A stretch of DNA of 26,709 bases from Sporisorium sorghi (taxonomy: Eukaryota; Basidiomycota; Ustilaginomycetes; Ustilaginales; Ustilaginaceae), in assembly GCA_023212695.1 (NCBI GenBank), contig JALCCG010000285.1, positions 1 to 26,709 of the forward strand, written 5' to 3'. The translations under genes and the position numbers were made by a program. The number at the start of each line of letters is the position of its first letter. Positions within the stretch are counted from its first letter, which is position 1. Shown here piece after piece: positions 1-7,383 of the stretch. The notes below the pieces were generated by a model, which searched no databases, was not told where the DNA came from, and saw nothing but the letters and a program-made list of their open reading frames with translations.

Positions 1-81
1 TAGCATCAGTCAGACCGCAGCATGTTGGACTGCTGTGCATGCTGGACCATGGTGCATGCTGAAAGTTGGATTTGACCACCA

Positions 82-178
82 GGCACTGGAGCAGTGTGGC
101 AGTGGCAGGAATTTTTGTGAATTTTGACGCGTCACTGGCCTCCACAAATTTCAAACCGTAGCGGCACTGGAGCAGTGT
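82..178. repeat. 16-bp direct repeat pair
   Basis: The 16-mer GGCACTGGAGCAGTGT occurs at 82-97 and again, exactly, at 163-178. Each copy contains a small inverted repeat (CACTG-GAG-CAGTG). The copies lie in the leader of the 410-aa frame. They may be a regulatory motif or remnant of the repeat element. Confidence 0.6.
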
Positions 179-300
179 CTTTTGTGCTGACCGCTGGCTT
201 GCCTCCACCTGGCCAGATGTGCCCATTTGGCTGTACAGTCGTGACCATCTCGCACCACTTACCGCCCACGCCCTAGGGCTAGGGATATGGTGGCCTCCAG

Positions 301-1533
301 ATGCCCGTCCGCTTTGCCAGTGAGATGTACCAGGTCAAGATCTACCCACCCATCGTCCACCAGATCAAGGCACAGGCTGCCAACCACATGCTGAACAAGC
401 CCAAGTCGGTGTTCATCAGCAAGAAGCAGAGGGCTACACTCCTGGGCCACCTGGCAGAGATGGAGAAGCTCTCAAGCCGTCAGCTGGGTGCGCTCCACGT
501 GGAGGCTACCATCACCAGCCCAACACTGTCGCTGGCCATCCCCAACATTGCAGCCACTCCTGTGCTCAACATGGTCGAGTACATGAGCCCCAGGCTGGAA
601 GTGATGCAGCCATACAAGGTGCACAGCCTCAAGCTCACCAAGGAGGACTACATCAAGAATGTCCGTGATCTCCTGGCCAAAGCCAATGAGCAGGACGTGT
701 TTGCTGGCCGCAATCATGCTGCAGCTCATCCTGACTCCCAGCAGATCATCATCATCCTCTTCAACACTCTTGGCTGGCACACTGGCCACTTTGAGCCAAC
801 AAGATGGGATGATCCAGCTGCCTGGTGGCTCCACTCTCCCAGAGAGGTGCCTGTCATCACCACCAATGATGTACAGCAGGAGCAGCAGGCTGAGGAGTGC
901 CGTCAGCCAAGCAACGCACTCCTCAAGCACCATCTGCGTACCATGGATGCGCTGCACAGCTTCTTTGACCAGATCAGAGGCCAGGTGCCATGCCCCAGGT
1001 GCAGCAAGGCAGCACCAGCACTCTTCAATCAAGGTGGACGTCCTCAGTTCCGCCTGGAGTGCAATGGCTCCAAGGCACACCTCAACCAAGGTGAAGCAAG
1101 GGAGTACCTTGGTCAGCTTCTTGATCAGGGTCACCTTCCACCCATTGACCTCGCACCAGAGCCAGAGCCAGAGCCAGCGGCAGTGGTCATTGAGGAGATT
1201 GTCACTACTGAGGAGGAGGACATTGACATGCCTGACCTTGGCAGCAACTCCAACTCCTCTGACCAGGCCCCCATCCATCCTCTGCATGGCCCACACCGTC
1301 AGAGTAACCGCCTGCGTGCTCCAGTGCAGCCAGAGACACCTGCAGCAATCGAGACAGGCACAGATGAGCTGGATGATGGTGTGGTGGTGCTCCTCTCCCC
1401 TCCAGCACCAACAGACACCCAACCCCTTTGTGGCATCACCATCAGCATCTCCAGCCATCACACTGCCATCCAGCCAGCCGCTGCACACCTCGCCACACCT
1501 CCATCCCATCCAAGGGGTCACACCCATATGTAG
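301..1533 (+). CDS. Unrecognised 410-aa protein with a CX2C...CX5H zinc-finger-like motif
   Basis: I do not recognise this protein. The frame opens at ATG 301, directly after two in-frame TAG codons (274 and 280), and ends at TAG 1531-1533. Residues 1-220 have a balanced composition. A CPRC pair (C231, C234) is followed by C254 and H260, giving CX2C-X19-CX5H, a possible zinc-binding site. Residues about 280-310 are Glu/Pro-rich with an EPEPEP run, followed by a QSNRLR motif and a Pro/Thr/His-rich tail. Codons are CpG-poor, unlike all host genes in the window. Basic-plus-acidic linkers of this kind occur in some retroelement polyproteins, but this is only a weak resemblance. CTCCAG directly before the ATG could be a splice acceptor, so the frame may be an internal exon of a longer gene. 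It is either a mobile-element protein or a lineage-specific gene. Confidence 0.45.
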   Translation: MPVRFASEMYQVKIYPPIVHQIKAQAANHMLNKPKSVFISKKQRATLLGHLAEMEKLSSRQLGALHVEATITSPTLSLAIPNIAATPVLNMVEYMSPRLEVMQPYKVHSLKLTKEDYIKNVRDLLAKANEQDVFAGRNHAAAHPDSQQIIIILFNTLGWHTGHFEPTRWDDPAAWWLHSPREVPVITTNDVQQEQQAEECRQPSNALLKHHLRTMDALHSFFDQIRGQVPCPRCSKAAPALFNQGGRPQFRLECNGSKAHLNQGEAREYLGQLLDQGHLPPIDLAPEPEPEPAAVVIEEIVTTEEEDIDMPDLGSNSNSSDQAPIHPLHGPHRQSNRLRAPVQPETPAAIETGTDELDDGVVVLLSPPAPTDTQPLCGITISISSHHTAIQPAAAHLATPPSHPRGHTHM

Positions 1534-1546
1534 ATAACAGTTGTGG

Positions 1547-1587
1547 GGCCTAGGGCACTTTTTCCCACTGGGTTTTTCCCCTAGGCC
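1547..1587. repeat. 9-bp inverted repeat (stem-loop) downstream of the 410-aa frame
   Basis: GGCCTAGGG (1547-1555) is perfectly complementary in inverse to CCCTAGGCC (1579-1587), with a 23-nt pyrimidine-rich loop. It begins 13 bp after the stop codon of the 410-aa frame, and AATAAA follows at 1621-1626. It could form the 3' end of a transcript or belong to a terminal region of a mobile element. Confidence 0.5.
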
Positions 1588-2700
1588 ATGTAAATAGTCC
1601 CCTTGTAGATAGCCTCCCTCAATAAATAGTATACACACAGCCCTGCCTGAGTGGTGTGACTGCCAGTACCAGTTGAGTGACCAGCCCTATCGTTGAGCTG
1701 CCATCTTGCCTCCAAAGGACTTATATGGGCTTCTGACCATGGTAGAGGCCCAGCACAGGTCAAAGAATGGCCACCTATATTTCACCCCTAGGGGCTGGAA
1801 CACACTTTGCTCTGTGAGTGCTTGATATGCATTCTACGCCCTCAGCTGGACTCAATTGGAGCAACTTTTTCCATCCACTCAACCCTCCAATGGTCCCCCC
1901 TTTGGATTTGCCCTGTTTTCATCTTATTCCATCCCTATGCCTCCAATACACCTCCCAATTTCTTGCATACATTTGTTTTTCATCATTACACACCTTTCTG
2001 TGCCATTGGATGGCCCAAAAGCCAAAAAAAGTTCTCAGCCCCTACCTCAACCCTACCTGTCAACCCTACTTTTGGTGAACTGTCCTGGCCTGTTTTTATA
2101 TGTAACTTGTGTAGGGTTGGATAATGACTTTGACTATACTCACCTAGGACTATCTAGTAATGCAAAGAAAAGGGGGTGTTGTGTTGCCAACCCTACCTGG
2201 GGATCCCCTTGTAATCCCAAGAAAAGATTCAGGGCCTCTGCCAATTGATGTACTCTAGCCTGCACTCTGGTCTCAAAACACTTTGCTTTCCTGTCTGTGT
2301 TTCTTGGCTTGTGATCCTGAGACTTGAGGCCCAACCATCCACACTGAACATTAGAACAATGACCGCTAGCACAGCTCAGCTGCAGGTCTACAGCCCAGAC
2401 TCCAAGTTTTGCAAGCCTTTCTGCCTGTGCAAGCCATGCTACTGGAACCACCAGGTGACATTGTTTTCAGTGCTGACTGGTGAACAGCATTGGGTTGGGC
2501 CAATGCAATTCATTGCAACTGTTCACACTGCGACAAAGGCACGAACATGGGCAACAATATAAAGCAGAAGATCATACTGTGCTTTGGTGGCCAGTGGTAT
2601 GGAATCCTCTGGGCTCTCAAAGATACTACGCTATAGAACAAATTTGGCAAGAAGGACAAACAGCGAAAGTACAGGGTCAGAGTTTGCATTGTGGTGAGCC

Positions 2701-3167
2701 TGGATGGATGGAGAGTCCAGAGCCTAGAGTCGAGGCACTGCTCATACCAGACCTGCCGATCCTCCCATTCAACCGTACCAGCCAGATTGCCGATTCATTT
2801 CCCTACAACCAAAATGTCTCTAGTACAAGGTGTGTCCCTGCGTCACTTGGTGCGCCAAGACCTCGCTTAATCGTATGCACAATTCCGCTGCGTGTCACGG
2901 AATGCCCTCGTGAGGCGACAATTCAAGACCGACCGACTTGCAGCTGTCACGAGAATCGCGACCGACGCAACGTGCAACCTGTGAGCGTGGGCCTCTGCGG
3001 ATGCGTGTGGGCCTCTGCGAGTGCATGTGGGTCTCTGTGCGCGCGTGAGTCTGTGCTCAGAGTGGGCCCTATTCCGACTTCCTGTAACGTGACGACAATG
3101 GAGGCTCAGCTTCGCACCTTTGTTGTGCGCACCGTCGTCGACGCTGCTGAAGCATCTTACTACCATC
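2701..3167. other. Upstream region of the GT17 gene, with an imperfect 20-bp triplicate
   Basis: Composition changes here from the CpG-poor block to normal host DNA. Bases 2985-3042 hold three imperfect copies of a unit of about 20 bp (GCGTGTGGGCCTCTGCGAGT-like: 2985-3002, 3003-3022, 3023-3042). The rest is presumably promoter and leader of the glycosyltransferase gene. A reading frame crossing the boundary (2480-3214) has no ATG-based support and is not called. Confidence 0.4.
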
Positions 3168-4319
3168 ATGGCCGAGCGCTTCCTCGCACGATGTTCGAAC
3201 ATGCTGCCTCGTAGGTGGCTGCTTGTCGGCGGCTTGGCCTTTTTCATCACTGTCGCCTTCCTCTTCAATCGCGATCGCACGCTTCAGAACACGCTCAGCT
3301 ACAGCACACGGCCCTTGTGGGACAAAGAATACCGCACGTATCCGCAGCAAGAGGTTCGACACTATACAGCATGGTCCGTTCTGGCCAACGATACAGCAGC
3401 TTGTCAACGTCACGGCTGGGCGCCATACTCTCAGCGACCCAAAATCTTTGATGTAATCATCTTCAGCGTCGAGCTCGAGATGCTCGAGCTGCGCTTGCAG
3501 GAGCTGTACGACGCTGTGGAAGCTTTCATCGTCGTAGAAAGTAACACCACCTTCACTGGCAAACCCAAAAAGCTCGGCTTCGATGCAAGCAGATTCGCGA
3601 AATACAGCGACAAGATACGGTACTTTACGATCGGAGGCCGAGCACTAGCTCCGGGCGAGGGTCCTTTCGCGATCGAAGGCGAGCAACGAGGCCATGTCAC
3701 CGATTTGCTTCGAAGCGAAGTTCAGCCACCGGAAGGCAGCTTGATCATCATGTCTGACGTCGACGAACTGCCGTCTCTCGGCGCTGTTCAGCTCCTCTCG
3801 TCTTGTCAATCGCCTTTGCCCCTGCACCTGTCGCTCAAATCGTATGTCTACTCCTTCGAGTTTCCAACTACAGCAAAGTCATGGAGAACGCAGGTGCATG
3901 CGTGGTCGTCGACAGACACATGGTACCATCACGGCAAGAGCAGCGACTTGATCCTACTTGATGCGGGATGGCACTGCTCGTCCTGCTTCCGACGGATCTC
4001 TGACTATCAGTTCAAGATGCAGTCGTACAGCCACAGCGATCGCCTGTTTGGCAATCGACATTGGCGCCAGCTTTTGCAGCCGAAAGCCATCTTGAACAAG
4101 ATCTGCGAAGGCAAGGATCTCTTCGACATGCTGCCGGAAGCGTACACCTGGAGCGAGCTCTTGTATCGATGGAACGGCGAAACGAAGAGCAACAGCGTAG
4201 CCAACTTACCAAGAGGGCTCATCGACAATCAGCAGCACTTCGAATTCCTGCTTCCTGGCGGATGTAGAGCTAGAGACATGTCTGTTCTGGAGCGAAGGCA
4301 CACAGCGAATACAAGCTAG
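3168..4319 (+). CDS. GT17-family glycosyltransferase, type II membrane protein (beta-1,4-mannosyl-glycoprotein N-acetylglucosaminyltransferase-like)
   Basis: This single-exon gene encodes 383 residues from ATG 3168, the first ATG in frame; it sits in an ATCATGG context. A short basic N-terminus is followed by one hydrophobic segment (about residues 17-33), as in Golgi type II enzymes. The family core starts near residue 94: FDV...FSVELEMLELRL, then the ESNTTFTGKPK block (residues 124-134), which is characteristic of GT17. An acidic DVDEL motif at 197-201 is the likely metal/nucleotide-sugar site. Known animal members (GnT-III, MGAT3) add a bisecting GlcNAc to N-glycan cores; the fungal acceptor is not established, so only the family assignment is firm. 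N74 (NDT) and N126 (NTT) are possible N-glycosylation sites. It is the first ordinary host gene after the CpG-poor block. Confidence 0.87.
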   Translation: MAERFLARCSNMLPRRWLLVGGLAFFITVAFLFNRDRTLQNTLSYSTRPLWDKEYRTYPQQEVRHYTAWSVLANDTAACQRHGWAPYSQRPKIFDVIIFSVELEMLELRLQELYDAVEAFIVVESNTTFTGKPKKLGFDASRFAKYSDKIRYFTIGGRALAPGEGPFAIEGEQRGHVTDLLRSEVQPPEGSLIIMSDVDELPSLGAVQLLSSCQSPLPLHLSLKSYVYSFEFPTTAKSWRTQVHAWSSTDTWYHHGKSSDLILLDAGWHCSSCFRRISDYQFKMQSYSHSDRLFGNRHWRQLLQPKAILNKICEGKDLFDMLPEAYTWSELLYRWNGETKSNSVANLPRGLIDNQQHFEFLLPGGCRARDMSVLERRHTANTS

Positions 4320-4689
4320 GTACTCGTGTTAGAACGCAGTCTGTCTGAGCTAGGACTTGGGAGGGTCGACGGTTGTAGAAGGGCGAACGCGGCCCGTGTT
4401 GCCAGCTTGATTAGCGGCGTTGCGCAGATGCCTGAGCAGTCGTGTCGACGACTGTCGACCAAGGGGGACTGACGCCAGCGGATCAAAAAGGAATCTTGGA
4501 CATCACTTCACCAAGCTGGACTATGGCGCAAAGGCTCAAAGCGCATGCTCACACGGATACGAAGCGCAATTGCGGAGCGCTTCACTGGGTCAGACCCTCA
4601 TCGTGAAGAAAGCACTCCAGTCCTGAGCGTTGCACTTTGTAACAACCTCTTGAGCAGCTTTCGCGGTAGACGACAAGGCTAGAAGCTGC

Positions 4690-4767
4690 CACAGAGACAT
4701 CTGCTTACACAAAGACATCTGCTTGCACACAGACAACTGCTCGCACAGAGACATATGCTCGCACAGC
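4690..4767. repeat. 18-bp tandem repeat, four copies
   Basis: Units CACAGAGACATCTGCTTA (4690-4707), CACAAAGACATCTGCTTG (4708-4725), CACACAGACAACTGCTCG (4726-4743) and CACAGAGACATATGCTCG (4744-4761) follow one another, with a partial fifth copy. The 18-bp period keeps frame (six codons), but the flanking frames do not look like a conserved protein. Confidence 0.85.
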
Positions 4768-4803
4768 GACACAAAAGAGCGAGTCGAACTTCGAAGAGTG
4801 TAG

Positions 4804-5641
4804 CTTCGCAAGAGGGACTCGCCATGTCGGAGCGGCACAACTCGACGGACAGTCGATTCAGGCGCTTCCTCCAGAAACTCGCAGATCATCGGGGGCCGAT
4901 TCGGTCGATTCGCGCAAAAGCTGCGGTTCGCGAGGAAAAAGAAAAAGAAAAAAGAAGCAGCGAAAACGGGCAAGGCGAGCGACCAATGCAAATTCCCTGC
5001 GGACAGCGGCCTCGTCGACTTTTCTTCACACCACAACATCAACAGCACGTCGCAGGGATCTGTTGACCGCTCTGGCGGCCCTTCTTCTCAGAAGCAGAAG
5101 AAGCCCTGCGCATTCTCGAAAGTAAGTTTTGCATCCATTTCATACACAGGCAGAACAGCAGCATGACGGGGACGCGATCTGGAGCCTCAACGACGGCAAG
5201 GCGCTACTTGGCCGCATGGATCCACAGGATTATCCTCCAGCACAGCATAGTTCAATCCGAGAGCCGACAAAGCTCATTGCGGAGAACCCCACCATCTATA
5301 ATGTCTTTCGCTCCTATATGATGGATTCCAAGGCTGCCCAGCACCTTTGGTGTGTGCGTTGCAAGCCCATCGCTGCTAGCGCCCATGCTTCACGTGCTGG
5401 TCGCGCCCGTCATCGCTGGCTGCAATCTCAGCCTGAGTGCGATTCGAGAAGGTCGGAGAGCTTTTCACTGACACTGTTCTTTTATCTTTGCTTTCTCCCG
5501 CCTGGTAGATCCGTAGTTCGATTCTGTCCGAAGCCTTGTCGGGCTGAGGTGGCCTCCGTCCGACGATTCGTTCTTGGTGATCCTTCATTGCTGATAGCCG
5601 CGCTGATGATCTATTCGTTGCAACACAAAGTGACTTTCTGA
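4804..5641 (+). CDS. Possible cryptic or degenerate two-exon gene, unrecognised
   Basis: Two neighbouring frames look coding but are offset. Frame A runs open from just after TAG 4801 and encodes a basic, Lys-rich then Ser/Gln-rich stretch ending ...KPCAFSK at 5121. Frame B (5129-5641) encodes a stretch with IYNVFRSYMMDSKAAQHLW and a CVRC motif. Between them is a consensus GTAAGT donor at 5122. Joining to CACAG ending at 5227 gives a 106-nt intron that keeps frame; the nearer CACAG ending at 5149 would need an implausible 28-nt intron. Frame A lacks a start ATG, so an upstream exon would be needed. No family was recognised. It could be a real small gene, a pseudogene, or chance open frame. 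Confidence 0.2.
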
Positions 5642-5674
5642 AGCTTCTGCGTGCAATGCCGATCCTTGATTGAC

Positions 5675-5699
5675 GAGAGAGAGAGAGAGAGAGAGAGAG
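5675..5699. repeat. (GA)n microsatellite
   Basis: An uninterrupted GA run of about twelve units lies roughly 225 bp upstream of the CX9C gene start. It is probably in its promoter or leader. Confidence 0.9.
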
Positions 5700-5924
5700 T
5701 CTTCTGAGCGAACTGAGAGATGCGTTGCTGGTGAGAAGAGCTTCGTGTGGATCTAACAAGTTCAAAATTTTCTCCGCTTTCAGCAAGGCGAAGAAGCGAG
5801 CGATGCACGGGTCTTTGCGCCTGCGACGCTTTGTTCTGTCGAGCAACACACCTTCTCGCCGTTGCTATTGCCCGTCGTCAGGATCCGCCTCGTGCAAGCG
5901 CTTTCGAGCACCAGAGTCATCGTG

Positions 5925-6672
5925 ATGCTGTTCTCCAAGAGCAAGGATCAACCTGCCGAAGCAGCCAGCTCATCGACTGCTGCAGCGCCGAGTTGGACCA
6001 GCTCGAGCGCACCAGCTGTCCCGCCGGTGGACGAGGCCGAATGGCAGGCAAAAGGAGCGGCAGGTCTTGGCGCCATCTCGTCACTCTCGCCGGAATGCAC
6101 ACCGCTCAAACATCGATACGACTCGTGCTTCAATCTGTGGTTCAAGGACTACTTGGCGATAGGCGACGACCAGATTCGGGACCAGCAGCGACTGAGCGAA
6201 GCGTCTGCTAGCGGATCAACCGCGTCGCTGGCTTCGACATGGTCGTCGAGCTCTGGCAGTAAGAAGAAGTCGGGCTGGTTCTCGGATTCATCCTCAAGCT
6301 CGACAGGCTCGACGAGTGCGTCTTCGCTGCCTGATTCGGACATCGAGTCGACAAAGCAGAGCATCATGGAGCGGTACGACCGGGACTGCGCCAAGTTGTT
6401 CAAGGACTACCAAGCATGCGTCAGGGTGAGTGATAATACATGGAGTCTCGGCGGATGCCATGGAAGTGGAACAATGTTGCATTGACTGACCTTTGCCAAT
6501 CACGCTACTTTACCTTTGCGACCGCCGCTATCAGAAAGCCGTGACTGAGCGCGGGCTCGATGATCTCATTCAGCAAGCTCGCAAGGAGAATCCGTTTCCG
6601 TTCGATCATCAGCGTCAGTCGGATCCTCGTCCGAACAACCCACCCTTCCCCTTCCCGGCTGCCAAGGGGTAA
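5925..6672 (+). CDS. MDM35: Mdm35/TRIAP1-like twin CX9C intermembrane-space protein with serine-rich insertion
   Basis: Exons 5925-6425 and 6535-6672 encode 212 residues; the 109-nt intron starts GTGAGT, has CTGAC near 6485 and ends ATCAG. Family knowledge: Mdm35/TRIAP1 binds Ups/PRELI proteins in the mitochondrial intermembrane space and helps move phosphatidic acid and phosphatidylserine between membranes; its cysteines are oxidised by Mia40. The sequence shows C58-X9-C68 within ECTPLKHRYDSCFN and C155-X9-C165 within CAKLFKDYQACV, followed by a family-like tail with ENPFPFD. Yeast and human proteins are about 80 residues. Here the two CX9C motifs are separated by 86 residues instead of roughly 18, owing to a Ser-rich insertion (about residues 85-145), and there is a 50-residue Ser/Ala/Pro-rich N-terminal extension. 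Family call is strong; the effect of the insertion is unknown. Confidence 0.9.
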
Positions 6673-7383
6673 AAGATGTATAACAGCACAACTCTCTGCT
6701 CGATACGAATACTAAACTTGTAACTTCACATGTGAGGCATGTCTCAACGAAAAGTAGCCCTTCAGAGGTTCCGACCGCAATGCGATCCGGCGGATGTGCC
6801 GAACGATATTGCTCCGGAGCGCCTTCGGTGTCCTCCGACACTTCTTCGCGCTGCTTCCGAGACCGGTGAACCTCCCGAAAAAGCAAGGGACACTCGAGAT
6901 GATCTTGGCAGCACACTGAGAGCGAGAACAATCGTTGCAGGCATGACAAACGAAACGGCTTGGGGTGACTGTGAAGTTGCACAATGACCGTGAACAAAGC
7001 GCGGCGGCCAAGGCTTTGGGAAGGGGCTTGATCAACGCGCTCGAGAGCCGAGAAAATGTTGGCTCTTCGGCAGCTCCACATTTTTGGCTTTTCACGCTGA
7101 GCGGTGCACGCTAAGCTTGTGACTTTCGAGTGAAGATTGCCTCTTGACATCACACTGTCATCATCATCAACATCACCACCATCATCATCGGCTGCTCCCG
7201 ACGACACTCATTGCCACGCACGCCCTCTCAAAATGAAGGTGCACTGAAAGATAGCTGACGATGACACTTTGCTTGGCGGATCGCAGCTGAGCACTCTTGC
7301 GACACGGCAGACTTGCTCGATCCTGCGACAAGGCATGCTTCATCAGCGCAACTAGTCTCGAATCCCCACTCTTACTAGCAGCG
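6673..7383. promoter_or_regulatory. Intergenic region: 3' end of MDM35-like gene and upstream region of the arrestin gene
   Basis: No gene is supported in these 711 bases. A CAT/CAC-rich stretch (about 7158-7191) lies 190 bp before the arrestin start. Because both neighbours are on the plus strand, the right half presumably holds the arrestin promoter and leader. Confidence 0.4.

Larger units (their letters stand above)
1..2700. mobile_element. CpG-depleted, repeat-like block (probable transposon-derived DNA)
   Basis: This block has a base composition unlike the rest of the window. Many 60-base lines contain no CG dinucleotide, whereas the genes to the right typically carry four to six per line; TG and CA are abundant. 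Such a pattern is known for fungal repeats exposed to cytosine methylation or RIP-like mutation. It holds one long reading frame (301-1533), a 16-bp direct repeat (82-97 and 163-178), a stem-loop (1547-1587) and AATAAA at 1621. Bases 1534-2700 show no convincing gene, only short AT-richer frames. No reverse transcriptase, transposase or terminal repeats could be identified, so calling it mobile is an inference from composition and lack of recognisable host genes. The right boundary is gradual, between about 2600 and 2800. Confidence 0.5.
4320..5924. other. 1.6-kb interval between GT17 and MDM35-like genes
   Basis: No confidently recognisable gene lies here. It contains an 18-bp tandem repeat (4690-4761), a possible cryptic gene (about 4804-5641), a GA microsatellite (5675-5699) and presumably the promoter and leader of the CX9C gene. 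Several overlapping frames on both strands are open, but none shows a known family. Confidence 0.4.

Noticed and set aside
271..284. CCCTAGGGCTAGGG as telomere-type repeat
   Set aside because: It does not match TTAGGG in tandem and is too short.
472..1638. Long minus-strand open frame (388 codons) opposite the 410-aa frame
   Set aside because: It is Leu/Val/Trp/Cys-rich with odd composition, typical of the antisense of a real frame, and has no domain.
5122..5149. Intron of 28 nt joining the two frames of the cryptic gene
   Set aside because: It is far below the intron sizes inferred elsewhere in this window (71 nt or more) and leaves no room for a branch site; the 106-nt alternative is preferable.
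5440..5540. tRNA-like T-loop sequence (GTTCGATTC) near 5515
   Set aside because: No matching acceptor stem, D-arm or anticodon arm could be found at the right distances, and the T-stem pairs poorly.
6566..7207. Minus-strand frame of 213 codons between the CX9C and arrestin genes
   Set aside because: It overlaps the confirmed second exon of the CX9C gene and has no recognisable domain.
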